Positions 28,594 to 38,871 of a stretch of 64,000 nt of DNA are shown here, in pieces; position 1 is the first letter of the stretch; each line of letters begins with the position of its first letter. Origin of the DNA: Alcanivoracaceae bacterium (GTDB lineage: Bacteria; Pseudomonadota; Gammaproteobacteria; Pseudomonadales; Alcanivoracaceae). The stretch covers positions 124,001-188,000 of the forward strand of contig JARGOL010000006.1 of the NCBI GenBank assembly GCA_029212745.1, written 5' to 3'. Below the pieces are notes generated by a model, which saw only the letters and a list, made by a program, of their open reading frames with translations, was not told the origin of the DNA and did no database searches. A program made the translations under genes and the position numbers.

Positions 28594-29808
28594 TTACAGG
28601 TTGGTGCGCACCCGCGCGCCATCGGACAGGGCATTGTCCGGGTGACGCACGACCTGCTCGCCGGCCTGCAGGCCGTCAGTGACCTGCACCAGGAAGCCAT
28701 CGCTGCGACCGGTGGTCACGGCTCGACGGCTGACAACGCCGTCGGCAATGACAAACACCATGGCCTGCCCGTCTTCCTCGAACACAGCGGAGGCGGGCAT
28801 CACCAGCACGTCGGGCTGCTGCCAGAGAATGAAATGGGCATCCACGCGGTAGCCGTCACCCAGTGATTGCCACGCCTCCCGGGGTGCGCTGATATCCACC
28901 ACCACCCGCACGCGTTGTTCCTCAACACCCAGTGCTGACACATCCGTAAAGCCCACCGGCTCCACGGTGCGCACAACAGCGGCCAGCCTGTCGCCGCCCC
29001 ACCCGGCCAGCTCCACCGGCATGCCCGGCTTGATCCGCACCGCGTCAAAGCTCTGCACGTCCACCACCACCTCCAGTGCCGTCGGGTCACCCAGCTCCAG
29101 CAACGGCTGACCCGGGCTGACGACACCTTCGCTCTGGCGCAGACGTTGCAGCACAGCGCCGGCAATGGGCGAGCGAATCGCCACCAGCTCGGTGCCACCA
29201 TCACCACCAGACGCCGCAGACACATCCAGGCGTGTTTGCGCCGCCGCCAGTTCATGGCGTGCCACATCCACGCCAAACCGGGCCGAGCGCAGGTTGGCCG
29301 ACGAGCGCTGTACCGCCGCCTCGGCCTTTTGCAGGGTTTCTGCTGACACCAGCTGGTCGGCGGCCAGCTTCTGCAGCCGGGCAAGATCGCTCTGCGCCAG
29401 GTCATGGTCCGCCGCTGCCGCTGCCACCTGTTCCTCGGCTGCGGCCAATGACGCACGCGAAGCCGCCACATGGGCACGGGCCTCGGCCCGCGAGCGTGCA
29501 TCCAGCACCGTGCTCTTGAGCGGTTCGAGCTGTGTCAGCAACTGCTGTGGCATGACGCGGTCACCCACCTGCAACTCGATCCGGCGCAGGTAGCCTGCCA
29601 CCGGCGCGGAGACCACATAGCGGTCCTTCACGCGGGTGTGCCCTTCCTCGATGATGGTCACGGTCAGGGCCTGTCGCGAGACCGCCACCGCGTCCACCCA
29701 CACCGGCTGCGGGCGCAGGGTCATGAACAGCACCAGCAATGCCAGCAGTGCGGCCATGCCCCAGAACACCATGCGCCCGCGGGCACTTTTCCAGTTACTC
29801 TCCGCCAT
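28594..29808 (-). CDS. HlyD-family periplasmic adaptor of an ABC export module
   Basis: The 404-aa membrane-fusion protein has one N-terminal helix (about 13-31), a biotinyl/lipoyl half-motif (YVVSAPVAGYLRRIELQVGD), an Ala-rich coiled-coil hairpin (about 95-190), a second lipoyl half-motif and beta-barrel domains. It is 3 bases downstream of the FtsX-type permease gene and shares an operon with it and an ABC ATPase, a MacAB-like export arrangement. Substrate unknown. No outer-membrane channel is encoded nearby. Confidence 0.9.
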   Translation of the reverse strand: MAESNWKSARGRMVFWGMAALLALLVLFMTLRPQPVWVDAVAVSRQALTVTIIEEGHTRVKDRYVVSAPVAGYLRRIELQVGDRVMPQQLLTQLEPLKSTVLDARSRAEARAHVAASRASLAAAEEQVAAAAADHDLAQSDLARLQKLAADQLVSAETLQKAEAAVQRSSANLRSARFGVDVARHELAAAQTRLDVSAASGGDGGTELVAIRSPIAGAVLQRLRQSEGVVSPGQPLLELGDPTALEVVVDVQSFDAVRIKPGMPVELAGWGGDRLAAVVRTVEPVGFTDVSALGVEEQRVRVVVDISAPREAWQSLGDGYRVDAHFILWQQPDVLVMPASAVFEEDGQAMVFVIADGVVSRRAVTTGRSDGFLVQVTDGLQAGEQVVRHPDNALSDGARVRTNL

Positions 29809-29811
29809 GTG

Positions 29812-32184
29812 CTACTCCCTTGTTTTCAGTACCTGCACCAGGTCCAGTCGCGCCACGCGCAGCACCGCCACCAGTGCCGACAACAATGCCGAACACACCA
29901 CCACCGTGGCCGACAGGCCGAGGGTTCGTTCGGTAAACAGCAGCGGCACCCGGTACAGCTCGGTCTGCATCAACGTTATCAGCAACAGCGACAGGTATTT
30001 GCCGATCAGCCAGCCCAGCGGGATGCCCATGATCATCAACAACGCCAGCTCACCGAGCAGAATATGGTCCACCTCTGCCGGACGGTAGCCAAGTACCCGC
30101 AGGCTGGCCAGCTCACGGCCGCGCTCCGCCAGGGAAATGCGCACCGTGTTGTAGATCACGCCGAACGCGATCACGCCGCCAAGCAAGGCATTGACGAAGG
30201 TAAACGTCAGGAAAGTGCGCCCGAGGGTGTCATAGAACGCATCCAGCATGGTGCGCCGCTCACTCACGCCGGCCACCAGCGGACGCTCCTCCAGGGTACG
30301 CACCACAGCAAGCCTCTGGTCCGGTGCCACATTCAGCTGCAGCTGGTTGACGCGCTCGCCATCCCCGCGCAACCGGTTCAGTGCCGGCAGGGTCATGTAG
30401 GCGCCGACACCGAGAAATTCGCGACTGGTGCCGCTGACCTGGACGCGGGCAATGTCACCGGAACCGTCCAGCCATTCCACCGTCAGCGTATCGCCCGGCG
30501 CGACCCCCAGCTCGCTGGCCAGGTACTCGGTCAACAACAGGCCCTCCCCGGTCACCGGCAAGGGTGCCAGGGTCGTGTCCACGCGCCGCAACAGGCGACT
30601 GTCCTCAGGCAACCCGGTGATGGCCGTGCGCCACTGGCGGTGACCGGCGCGCAGGCGCGCAGGCAGCATGCGGTTGGCCTCGACGTAACGCACGCCCGGC
30701 AGACGCGCCACCTCATTGACCACCGAACGGTGACGGTCCTGTTCCAGGGTGACGGTCATGTCTGCCTGCTGCACACGCTCGAACTGGCTGTGGACCATCA
30801 GCGCCACCGAATCGAACTGGAATGTGCCCAGCACAACGATGGCCGTGGCCAGGGCGATACCCAGCACCGACAGGAAAGAGCGCAATGGCCGCCGCTCCAG
30901 CTGCCGCAGGATCATCCGCGACGGCTGTCGCAGCCGGCCCCTGAGGGCCAGCCGCTCGAGCCAGGTCTCACGGTACTCCGGCGGCGTTTCCGGGCGCATG
31001 GCTTCCGCCGGAGGCAGGCGCACCGCCGCGGATACCGCACGCCAGGCGCCGGCCCAGCTGACCAGCAAGGCAATCACCAGGACCACGGCGGCAAGGTCAT
31101 AGGGCACCACGAAGCGCAGCACCGGGAAACGGAAGTAATCCATGTACATGATCGCCATGAGCTGGCCAAGCCACAGGCCCAGGGCGACCCCAATCACCAG
31201 TCCGAGCAGCACGATCAGGGTTACCAGCTTGCCGAAATGCATGCCCACCTGGGTGTTGCTGTAACCGAATGCCTTCAGCACCGCGATGATGTCGCGCTGC
31301 GTCGATACCATGCGCCCCACCACCACGTTGATCAGGAACATGGCCACTGTCATGAAAATGGCCGGGAACAGGATGGCCATGGTGCGCAGCTGCTTGAGCT
31401 CGTCACTGAGGAAACGGTCGGAAAAATGGTGGGCGCGGCCATAGGCACCGGTGGTGCCGTAGTCCCGCAGCAGGCGATCCAGCGCATCAATCACCCCCGG
31501 CTCGCTGGCCCCGGGCTTGAGCGACAGGTGCACACTGTTGAAGGCGCCCTGCATATCCAGCGCCGCCGCCAGCGGCTCGCGCGCCATCCACAGCACGGCA
31601 TAGCGCGAGTAATCCGGCAACATGCTGCCCGGCGGAATGACATAGATGGATTCCGGCGACTCAGCCACGCCGACAATGCGCAGCTGCTGCCAGCGTCCGT
31701 TGATAATGGCGGCAAGGGAATCACCCAGCGCCAGCTCATGGGCTTCGGCAAAGCTGCCCACCACCACCACTTCATCATCCCGGCGCGGGTCCGGCAGTCG
31801 CCCCTGACGCATGTACAGGGTATCCAGCCGGGCCCGGCCGGTCGCCGGCACCGACGACACACGTCCCTTCACCGGCTCGGCATAATCCGCCAGGCGCAGC
31901 TTGAGCGGCGCCTGGATGCGACTCTGTGCCAGCGCCACGCCGTCAATGGCCTGCACCTGGGCCAGCAGGCGCTCGGGGGCCCGCACCAGTTCCACAAACA
32001 CATCGGCAAACTGGTGCTCTTCATAGTAGGTGACACGGGTATGATCCAGCGTGCGGTAGTTGACCAGCGACATGATGCACACAGCCACGCCACCGGCGAT
32101 CACCAAGGCAATGGCCAGCACCTGGCCACGGGTGTGCCAGATATCACGAAACAGTTTCCTGTCCAGCGGCGCCAGCATGGTCAC
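29812..32184 (-). CDS. Two-core FtsX-family ABC permease
   Basis: The 790-aa membrane protein contains two FtsX/MacB-like cores: an N-terminal helix (about 15-38) with three helices near 265-400, then a helix near 432-455 with three more near 660-780, each core holding a periplasmic domain. This duplicated layout is seen in DUF214-type permeases of lipid or lipoprotein handling and of some antibiotic exporters. It overlaps the ABC ATPase gene by 4 bases and precedes the adaptor by 3 bases. Substrate unknown. A second start six bases in is possible. Confidence 0.88.
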   Translation of the reverse strand: MTMLAPLDRKLFRDIWHTRGQVLAIALVIAGGVAVCIMSLVNYRTLDHTRVTYYEEHQFADVFVELVRAPERLLAQVQAIDGVALAQSRIQAPLKLRLADYAEPVKGRVSSVPATGRARLDTLYMRQGRLPDPRRDDEVVVVGSFAEAHELALGDSLAAIINGRWQQLRIVGVAESPESIYVIPPGSMLPDYSRYAVLWMAREPLAAALDMQGAFNSVHLSLKPGASEPGVIDALDRLLRDYGTTGAYGRAHHFSDRFLSDELKQLRTMAILFPAIFMTVAMFLINVVVGRMVSTQRDIIAVLKAFGYSNTQVGMHFGKLVTLIVLLGLVIGVALGLWLGQLMAIMYMDYFRFPVLRFVVPYDLAAVVLVIALLVSWAGAWRAVSAAVRLPPAEAMRPETPPEYRETWLERLALRGRLRQPSRMILRQLERRPLRSFLSVLGIALATAIVVLGTFQFDSVALMVHSQFERVQQADMTVTLEQDRHRSVVNEVARLPGVRYVEANRMLPARLRAGHRQWRTAITGLPEDSRLLRRVDTTLAPLPVTGEGLLLTEYLASELGVAPGDTLTVEWLDGSGDIARVQVSGTSREFLGVGAYMTLPALNRLRGDGERVNQLQLNVAPDQRLAVVRTLEERPLVAGVSERRTMLDAFYDTLGRTFLTFTFVNALLGGVIAFGVIYNTVRISLAERGRELASLRVLGYRPAEVDHILLGELALLMIMGIPLGWLIGKYLSLLLITLMQTELYRVPLLFTERTLGLSATVVVCSALLSALVAVLRVARLDLVQVLKTRE

Positions 32185-32903
32185 CAGCTCAGGCTGGCCG
32201 GATCCGCCCGGGATGCGTTTTCACGCACTTCCGAGACACGTCCGTCGCTCAGCGTAATCACCCGGTCTGCCATGTCGGCAATGCTGGCGTTGTGGGTAAT
32301 GATGACCGTGGCGGTGCCGAGTTGCTGATTGACCTGGGCCAGGGCCTCGAGCACCTTGATACCGGTGTGCGAGTCCAGCGCACCGGTGGGTTCATCGCAC
32401 AACAGCACCGCCGGCCGCTTGGCGATGGCCCGGGCAATGGCCACCCGTTGCTGTTCGCCGCCGGACAGCTGGCCCGGGAATGAATGGCCGCGCTGGCCGA
32501 GCCCCACCAGGCCCAGCGCCTCGGCCACCGGCATGGGGTTGTCCACCAGTTCAGTGGCCACCAGCACGTTTTCTGCCGCAGTGAGACTGGCAATCAGGTT
32601 ATAGAACTGGAACACGAAGCCGACGTGGTGGCGGCGGTATTCGGTGAGCTGGCGCTCCCCGGCACGGCTCAGGTCCAGGTCGCGATAATGGACCTCACCG
32701 TCAGTGGCGGTGTCCAGCCCCCCGAGGATGTTCAGCAACGTGGACTTGCCGGAGCCGGACGCGCCCAGAAGCACCACAAGCTCCCCCGGAAAGAGGTCGA
32801 CATCGACCCCGCGCAGGGCCTGGACGGCCAGCTTGCCCTCACCGAACACGCGGGTGACGCCGCGGGCCCGGAAGACACTGTCTGTGTGGTTGGTGTTTGT
32901 CAT
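32181..32903 (-). CDS. MacB/LolD-type ABC transporter ATPase
   Basis: The 240-aa nucleotide-binding protein has Walker [10 protein letters not shown], signature [15 protein letters not shown] and Walker [14 protein letters not shown], typical of MacB/LolD/FtsE-type ATPases serving FtsX-fold permeases. I chose ATG 32903 (MTNTNHTD), the usual start distance from the first beta strand; an upstream in-frame start adds 16 residues. It is first in the ATPase-permease-adaptor operon. Confidence 0.9.
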   Translation of the reverse strand: MTNTNHTDSVFRARGVTRVFGEGKLAVQALRGVDVDLFPGELVVLLGASGSGKSTLLNILGGLDTATDGEVHYRDLDLSRAGERQLTEYRRHHVGFVFQFYNLIASLTAAENVLVATELVDNPMPVAEALGLVGLGQRGHSFPGQLSGGEQQRVAIARAIAKRPAVLLCDEPTGALDSHTGIKVLEALAQVNQQLGTATVIITHNASIADMADRVITLSDGRVSEVRENASRADPASLSW

Positions 32904-33051
32904 CAGCCCATTATGCACAGCAAATGGCCGGTGAAACTTGATCAGCGACAAATTCAGGCATGGCCGGCACTTTTGCTTTGCCGGGCATGGACGCCAGTGT
33001 CATCTGCGCTTCATACTCGGGGATAAAAATAACGATGTGGACATGTTCTGT

Positions 33052-33816
33052 ATGCCCGTTGCCATTGTTGGCCATCGCGGTGCCCGGGGAGAGGCACCGG
33101 AAAACACCCTGGCCAGCTTCCAGCTTGCCATCGACGCCGGCGTGCCGGAGATCGAGCTGGACGTGCGCCTGTCCTCGGATGGCCACCTGATCGTCCTGCA
33201 CGACAAGGATGTGGACCGCACCACCACCGTCCGTGGCGGTGCACAGAAATACACCCTGGCCGAGCTGTCAGTGATGGACGCCCGGCGCAACACCCCCGGC
33301 TGGCACCGCACCACACCCATCCCTGCCCTCGCCGACGTCGTGGACATGTGCCCGCCGGACATGCGCTTCCAGTTCGAGGTCAAACGTGCCTCCCGGCACC
33401 TGATGCACCAGAAAGCGGCGCGTATCAAGAAGCTGATTGATGAACGGGACCTGTACGAACGCGTGGTGGTGACATCAAGCTCCAGCACCTTCCTGCGCAT
33501 GATGCGCACAACCTCGGACCGGGTGCAGCTGGGTTACGTGTGCCAGTACCGCTACATGCAGCCGCTGCGCCGTGCCGATGCCCTGCGCTGTGACTGGGTG
33601 ATCCTGCATCACAGCCTGGCCACGGAGTCCCTGATCCGGCGCGCACATCGGCGCCGCATGGGCGTGTCGGTATGGACGGTAAACGACCTGACCACGGCGG
33701 AAAAGCTGCTGTCGCTGGGCGTCGACAGCATCATCACGGATTACCCCAGCGCCTTCATGACGCACTTCGCGCAACGGGCACTGCGCTCGACGATGGCAGC
33801 TCAAGGAAGTCCCTGA
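33052..33816 (+). CDS. Glycerophosphodiester phosphodiesterase
   Basis: The enzyme hydrolyses glycerophosphodiesters from phospholipid breakdown to glycerol-3-phosphate and an alcohol. The roughly 254-aa TIM-barrel protein has the GDPD signatures GHRGARGEAPENT, EIELDVRLSSDG and LHDKDVDRTT. No signal peptide is visible, so it is probably cytoplasmic like UgpQ. The start is uncertain: ATG 33052 or ATG 33043 three codons upstream, both without a strong ribosome site. Its last 62 bases overlap the end of the convergent patatin gene. Confidence 0.88.
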   Translation: MPVAIVGHRGARGEAPENTLASFQLAIDAGVPEIELDVRLSSDGHLIVLHDKDVDRTTTVRGGAQKYTLAELSVMDARRNTPGWHRTTPIPALADVVDMCPPDMRFQFEVKRASRHLMHQKAARIKKLIDERDLYERVVVTSSSSTFLRMMRTTSDRVQLGYVCQYRYMQPLRRADALRCDWVILHHSLATESLIRRAHRRRMGVSVWTVNDLTTAEKLLSLGVDSIITDYPSAFMTHFAQRALRSTMAAQGSP

Positions 33817-34966
33817 TCTCCTGCTCGCGGGCCATGGCATCGCGATAACCGAGACTCATCAGCGTGCGGCAGAAACCGGGTTCGAACAGCAGATAACTGA
33901 CCGCGGATGCGCCCGGTGAGCGCGTTGCCCCGGAGCCGCGCAGGAAGAAGCGCAGGGTACGCGGCAAGCGGTCGATGTAGCGCGAGGCAATCTCGTCGAT
34001 GGGCTCGGACGGATAGATTTTCAGCACATCCACCTCACGCAGGGCGATACCCTGCTTGCGCCGCGTTGATGCCGGAATCGCATGCAGGGTGTTGTTGATG
34101 CGTTCCAGCCGCTCAACATCCGCCTCAAGGGTATCCACGAACACACTGTTGAGGATATGCCCCAGCACCTGGGCCAGCGACGGATAACCACTGATCTCGC
34201 GCTGCCGGCCATGGGCGGCATTGCCGGAGACACCCACCACCAGCACGCGCTCAGCGCCCAGGTGCAATGCCGGGCTCACCGGCGCCAGTTGACGCACGGC
34301 ACCGTCACCGTAATAGCGGTCATGTACCCGGGCCGCCGGAAACAGGATCGGAATCGCGGATGAACCCAGCAGGTGCGCCGCATTGATGCGGGTCTTGCGG
34401 CCCAGGCGGCGGGCACGGGTCCATTCTTCCAGGTTTTCCTGGCCCTGGAAAAACGCCACCGACTCACCGGTGGCGTAGCTGCTGGCCGTGATTGACAGCG
34501 CGCGCAGGTCACCGGCCTCGATGGCCTGCTGGATACGGGGGAAATTGATCACCAGGTTGAGCAGCTTTTCCAGCGGCTCACTGTCCAGCAGCGCCGAGTG
34601 CACCGGGGTATCACCGGTAAGCACGCCACTCAGGGACCACTTGATGATCGACTTGAGAAAGGTCCAGAAATCGGTGCGATACACCTGTTCCGGCGTGATG
34701 TTGGCCCAGACCCGCTCAAGGCCGCGCACGGCCATGCGGTAATTGTGCGCGTTGGCAGACAGGGCCGCCGCATTGATGGCGCCGGCGGAGGTACCGCAGA
34801 TGACGGGAAATGGATTGCGGGTGCCACGGGGTACCAGGTCGGCCAACGCCATGAGCACGCCGACCTGGTAGGCCGCGCGGGCGCCACCGCCGGAAAGGAT
34901 AAGACCTGTGATGCGTGCGTCCTGTGCCACAGGGTGCCCCCGCTTGCCCGTGAATGCGTGCTGCAT
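33755..34966 (-). CDS. Patatin-like phospholipase
   Basis: The 403-aa protein is a patatin-family lipid acyl hydrolase with the oxyanion loop SGGGARAAYQ (25-34), the nucleophile GTSAG with S60, and the Ser-Asp dyad partner D221 in YYGDGAVR. No signal peptide is seen. Proteins of this kind can release fatty acids from phospholipids; the substrate here is unknown. The C-terminal extension after residue 300 is longer than the core domain. It converges on the glycerophosphodiesterase, a possibly functional pairing in phospholipid turnover. Confidence 0.9.
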   Translation of the reverse strand: MQHAFTGKRGHPVAQDARITGLILSGGGARAAYQVGVLMALADLVPRGTRNPFPVICGTSAGAINAAALSANAHNYRMAVRGLERVWANITPEQVYRTDFWTFLKSIIKWSLSGVLTGDTPVHSALLDSEPLEKLLNLVINFPRIQQAIEAGDLRALSITASSYATGESVAFFQGQENLEEWTRARRLGRKTRINAAHLLGSSAIPILFPAARVHDRYYGDGAVRQLAPVSPALHLGAERVLVVGVSGNAAHGRQREISGYPSLAQVLGHILNSVFVDTLEADVERLERINNTLHAIPASTRRKQGIALREVDVLKIYPSEPIDEIASRYIDRLPRTLRFFLRGSGATRSPGASAVSYLLFEPGFCRTLMSLGYRDAMAREQEIRDFLELPSSSAVPVARSAS

Positions 34967-35021
34967 TCACTTTAACAGAAGCACTGCCCAGCACCAGCGT
35001 GGCCGCGCGACGGCGGAGCGG

Positions 35022-35261
35022 TCAGAGGCTGCGCTGGTTGGCGTCGTAGGCCTGCGGCAGGGGCCTTGCCGATGCGTTCTTCTGCGTGGTGTCGCACTTG
35101 CTGTCGTCACCACCGCAGATCTCGCAGCCCTCTTTCATGCCCAGTGCATTGAGACCGCCACAGGAGCCCTTGATGGGCTTGTTGGAAAAGATCACGCCAA
35201 CCGCCATGCCGGCAAACAGCAGCATGATGACAACGACAGCGGCTACAACGGTTTCAATCAT
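35022..35261 (-). CDS. nqrM: Na+-NQR maturation protein NqrM
   Basis: NqrM is a small membrane protein needed to mature Na+-NQR, probably by delivering iron to the NqrD/NqrE site. The 79-aa protein has one N-terminal helix (2-24) and four cysteines in the family pattern (SCGGLNALG ... CEICGGDDSKC). I chose ATG 35261, preceded by GGAGGTG and overlapping the apbE stop by 8 bases. It is last in the nqr operon. Confidence 0.95.
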   Translation of the reverse strand: MIETVVAAVVVIMLLFAGMAVGVIFSNKPIKGSCGGLNALGMKEGCEICGGDDSKCDTTQKNASARPLPQAYDANQRSL

Positions 35262-36285
35262 GGGCACCTCCGGTGACCAGTGCTTCAAAGGCCGGGGAAC
35301 GGACTTCCTGGAAGCCACCGCCCTCCCGTACGACAAATAATACCGCGAGGTTGCGCTCGCGGGCAAAAGCCAGCCCCTGTTCGGGGCCCAGCACCGACAG
35401 TGCCGTGGCCAGGGCGTCGGCATGGGCGCAGCGCGGATGCAACACCGTCACCGAGCCAGTGCCATGCCCCACCGGCTGGCCGGTGCGCGGGTCAATGATG
35501 TGCGGGTAGTTAACCCCGTCCACAGTGAAAAAGTTGCGATAGTCGCCGGAGGTGGCCACAGCCATGTCCACCAGCTCAAGCACCCGCCCGGTTTCGCGGA
35601 TACCGGGCACCGGCTGTTCTACAGCAATGCGCCAGGCACTGCCGTCCGGCTTGTGTCCGGCAGAGCGCAGTTCACCGCCGATCTCCACCAGGTACGCCTG
35701 CTGGCCCCGGGCCTCGAGAAAATCCGCCAGCTTGTCGACGGCATAGCCCTTGGCCACCGAGCTGAAATCCAGGTAGACACCGCCGGGCTGCAGCACGGCC
35801 TGCTTGTCCCGATCCACCTGCACACGCTGGTAACCGACGCGCGCACGCGCGTCCTCGAGCACCTGGTCGTCCGGCCGCTGCAGGCGCATGGCCCCGGGGC
35901 CAAACCCCCAGGCATTCACCAGCGGCCCCACGGTGGGGTCATAGGCGCCCCCGGTCTGGCCAGCGAGCTCAAGCGACAACGACAACACGGCCATGAAATC
36001 CGCCGACACCTGCTGCCACTGCCCAGCGGCCAGACGGTTATAGCGGGAGATTTCAGCATCATCCTGGTAGGTGCTCATCTGGTTGTTGATGGTCACCAGC
36101 AAGGCCATCAGGTCCTGCTGCAGTGCCGGCAAGGTGGTCCCCGCCGGCAGACCCACGGTCTTCACCGACCAGGTCGTCCCCATGGTCTGGCCACTGAGCG
36201 TGTAGATATGCTCACGGTCCGGCTGGCACGCCACCAGCAGCAGACAGAAAAACAGGGCCAGCAGGCCCCGTTTTTCAGAATGCAC
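35254..36285 (-). CDS. apbE: FAD:protein FMN transferase ApbE (lipoprotein)
   Basis: ApbE attaches FMN covalently to threonines of NqrB and NqrC. The 343-aa protein has a lipoprotein signal (lipobox LVAC near residue 20), the MGTTWSVK motif and the C-terminal DPRTGQPVGHG. No suitable ATG exists between nqrF and the signal peptide; I chose GTG 36285, 16 bases after the nqrF stop. An ATG 63 bases upstream would overlap nqrF and add a charged non-signal stretch. Position and partners match the Na+-NQR role. Confidence 0.93.
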   Translation of the reverse strand: MHSEKRGLLALFFCLLLVACQPDREHIYTLSGQTMGTTWSVKTVGLPAGTTLPALQQDLMALLVTINNQMSTYQDDAEISRYNRLAAGQWQQVSADFMAVLSLSLELAGQTGGAYDPTVGPLVNAWGFGPGAMRLQRPDDQVLEDARARVGYQRVQVDRDKQAVLQPGGVYLDFSSVAKGYAVDKLADFLEARGQQAYLVEIGGELRSAGHKPDGSAWRIAVEQPVPGIRETGRVLELVDMAVATSGDYRNFFTVDGVNYPHIIDPRTGQPVGHGTGSVTVLHPRCAHADALATALSVLGPEQGLAFARERNLAVLFVVREGGGFQEVRSPAFEALVTGGAHD

Positions 36286-36301
36286 GGCTCGGCGGGAACA
36301 A

Positions 36302-37531
36302 TCAGCCACCGAAGTCGTCCAGCATGATGTTCTCTTTCTCCACACCAAGATCTTCCAGCATCTTGATGACCGCGGCGTTCATCATCGGCGGACCACACAT
36401 GTAGAACTCGCAGTCTTCCGGCGCCGGATGGTCTTTCAGGTACTGCTCGAAGAGCACATTGTGGATAAAGCCGGTGAGGCCGTTCCAGTTGTCTTCCGGT
36501 TGCGGGTCAGACAACGCCAGGTGCCACTCGAAGTTGTCATTTTCTTCGGCCAGCTGGTCGTATTCCTCGCTGTAGAACGCCTCGCGCATGGAGCGCGCAC
36601 CGTACCAGAAGCTGATCTTGCGCTTGGAATCAAGACGCTTGAGCTGGTCAAAGATATGGCTGCGCATGGGCGCCATACCGGCACCACCGCCGATGAACAC
36701 CATCTCGGCGTCGGTATCCTTGGCAAAGAACTCACCGAAGGGCCCCATCACCGTGACCTTGTCACCCGGCTTCAGGTTGAACACGAACGACGACATGATG
36801 CCCGGCGGAATGTCCGACTTGCCCGGAGGCGGTGTGGCGATCCGGATGTTGAACTTGAGAATGCCCTTCTCTTCCGGATAGTTGGCCATTGAATAGGCCC
36901 GGATTACTGTCTCGTCGTTCTTTGCCTTCAGGTCAAAGAACTTGAATCGCTCCCAGTCGCCACGGTATTCCTCGGGAATATCGAAGTCACTGAAATTGAT
37001 ATCGTACGGCGGCGCTTCCAGCTGCACATAACCACCGGCGCGGAAGTTGACGTCCTCGCCCTCCGGCAATTTCAGGGTCAGCTCCTTGATGAAGGTCGCC
37101 ACGTTGTCGTTGGCGATGACTTCACATTCCCACTTCTTGACGCCGAAGAACTCCTCCGGCACCTCGATCTTCATGTCCTGCTTGACGTTGACCTGGCAGG
37201 AAAGACGCCAGCCGTCGCGAATCTCGCGCTTGGTGAAGTGGCCTTCCTCGGTGGGCAGGATGTCACCACCGCCTTCCATAACACGGCACTTGCACTGGGC
37301 ACAGGAGCCACCACCGCCGCAGGCAGAAGACAGGAAAATGCCCTCACCGGCCAGGGTCTGCAGCAGCTTGCCACCAGCGGCGGCATCCATGCTTTTCTCT
37401 GGATCGTCATTGATCTCGATATGTACGTCACCGGTGCTGACCAGTCGCGATCGTGCCACCAGAATGATCGCCACCAGCGCCAGCACGATGGCGGTGAACA
37501 TGAAAACGCTGAAAAGAATCTCGAAGTTCAT
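36302..37531 (-). CDS. nqrF: Na+-NQR subunit F
   Basis: NqrF is the NADH-oxidising entry subunit of Na+-NQR. The 409-aa protein has one N-terminal membrane helix (about 6-26), a [2Fe-2S] ferredoxin domain with C71, C77, C80 and C112, and a ferredoxin-reductase-like FAD/NADH domain with RAYSMANYP and [12 protein letters not shown]. It lies 27 bases after nqrE and is followed by apbE. Confidence 0.98.
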   Translation of the reverse strand: MNFEILFSVFMFTAIVLALVAIILVARSRLVSTGDVHIEINDDPEKSMDAAAGGKLLQTLAGEGIFLSSACGGGGSCAQCKCRVMEGGGDILPTEEGHFTKREIRDGWRLSCQVNVKQDMKIEVPEEFFGVKKWECEVIANDNVATFIKELTLKLPEGEDVNFRAGGYVQLEAPPYDINFSDFDIPEEYRGDWERFKFFDLKAKNDETVIRAYSMANYPEEKGILKFNIRIATPPPGKSDIPPGIMSSFVFNLKPGDKVTVMGPFGEFFAKDTDAEMVFIGGGAGMAPMRSHIFDQLKRLDSKRKISFWYGARSMREAFYSEEYDQLAEENDNFEWHLALSDPQPEDNWNGLTGFIHNVLFEQYLKDHPAPEDCEFYMCGPPMMNAAVIKMLEDLGVEKENIMLDDFGG

Positions 37532-37558
37532 TTCTGCTCCGTTCTGTCGTGCTGACGA

Positions 37559-38179
37559 TTAAAGCTGTACGCCCGAGAAGGACATGAAGCCCAGGGACAT
37601 CAAGCCTACGGTGATAAAGGTGATGCCCAGACCCTTCAGGCCGTCCGGCACATCGCTGTACTTGAGCTTTTCGCGAATACCCGCCAGCAGCACGATGGCC
37701 AGCGCCCAGCCCACACCGGCACCAACACCGTAGACCAGGGATTCACCGAAATCATAGTCACGCTCGACCATGAACAGCGACGCGCCAAGGATGGCACAGT
37801 TCACCGTGATCAACGGGAGAAAGATGCCGAGGGCGTTGTAGAGCGACGGCACATACTTGTCGAGCACCATCTCCAGGATCTGCACCATGGCTGCGATCAC
37901 GCCGATGTAGCTGAGCAGCCCCAGGAAACGCAGGTCCAGTCGGGCGAGAGACTCGATACCGGTCCAGGCCAGCGCACCCTCGTCGAGCAGATAAGTGAGG
38001 ATCAGGTTATTGACCGGCACGGTGATGGTCAGCACCACTACCACGGCAATACCCAGGCCGATGGCCGTCTCGATTTTCTTCGAGATGGCAATGAAGGTGC
38101 ACATGCCCAGGAAGAAGGCCAGCGCCATGTTCTCGACAAACACGGCACGGACGAACAGGCTCAGATAATGTTCAAACAT
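37559..38179 (-). CDS. nqrE: Na+-NQR subunit E
   Basis: NqrE is a six-helix membrane subunit that, with NqrD, holds the intramembrane iron centre. The 206-aa protein has the conserved cysteines C27 and C128 (NCAILGAS). It sits between nqrD (11-base gap) and nqrF. Confidence 0.98.
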   Translation of the reverse strand: MFEHYLSLFVRAVFVENMALAFFLGMCTFIAISKKIETAIGLGIAVVVVLTITVPVNNLILTYLLDEGALAWTGIESLARLDLRFLGLLSYIGVIAAMVQILEMVLDKYVPSLYNALGIFLPLITVNCAILGASLFMVERDYDFGESLVYGVGAGVGWALAIVLLAGIREKLKYSDVPDGLKGLGITFITVGLMSLGFMSFSGVQL

Positions 38180-38190
38180 GTCTCGTCCCC

Positions 38191-38862
38191 TTAAAACGCT
38201 TCACTGGTGCGCGTGTGCGCAGCCATCTTGAACTGGTCTTCTTCCACCTGCTCGGTCTTCACCGCGCGGATGCCCCAGATGATGAAACCGATCAGGAAGA
38301 ACGCACTGGGCGGCAACAGCATCAGGCCATTGGGAATGTACCAGCCACCCTCAGTCACCTTGTCGAGAATCTGCACGCCGAACAGCGAGCCGGCGCCGAG
38401 CAGTTCCCGCAGGAAACCAAGCACCAGCAGGATGAAGCTGTAACCCAGGCCGTTACCGACACCATCGAGAAACGACGGAATCGGCGGGCTCTTCATGGCG
38501 AATGCTTCAGCGCGTCCCATGACGATGCAGTTGGTGATGATCAGGCCCACGAACACCGACAGCTGCTTGGAGATGTCATAGGCGTATGCGCGCAGGAACT
38601 GGTCCACCACAATCACCAGCGAGGCGATAATGGTCATCTGTACGATGATTCGGATACTGCCCGGAATCTGGTTGCGGATCAGGGACACGAAGAAATTCGA
38701 AAACGCCGTTACCAGTGTCAGTGCAATACACATGGTGACCGTCGTTGTCAGATTACTGGTGACCGCCAGCGCCGAGCAGATACCGATGATTTGCAGGGCA
38801 ATCGGGTTGTTGTCAAAGATCGGCTTGAAAAGCAGGTCTTTTGCGCCGTTTGAATCTGCCAT
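38191..38862 (-). CDS. nqrD: Na+-NQR subunit D
   Basis: NqrD is the six-helix partner of NqrE. The 223-aa protein has the iron-site cysteines C29 ([10 protein letters not shown]) and C111 ([14 protein letters not shown]). It follows nqrC after 9 bases. Confidence 0.98.
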   Translation of the reverse strand: MADSNGAKDLLFKPIFDNNPIALQIIGICSALAVTSNLTTTVTMCIALTLVTAFSNFFVSLIRNQIPGSIRIIVQMTIIASLVIVVDQFLRAYAYDISKQLSVFVGLIITNCIVMGRAEAFAMKSPPIPSFLDGVGNGLGYSFILLVLGFLRELLGAGSLFGVQILDKVTEGGWYIPNGLMLLPPSAFFLIGFIIWGIRAVKTEQVEEDQFKMAAHTRTSEAF

Positions 38863-38871
38863 ATCGCCCCC

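Noticed and set aside
29470-32328. 952-codon open frame on the plus strand across the ABC export genes
   Set aside because: His/Gln-rich antisense shadow of the adaptor and permease genes, which have clear families and tight operon spacing.
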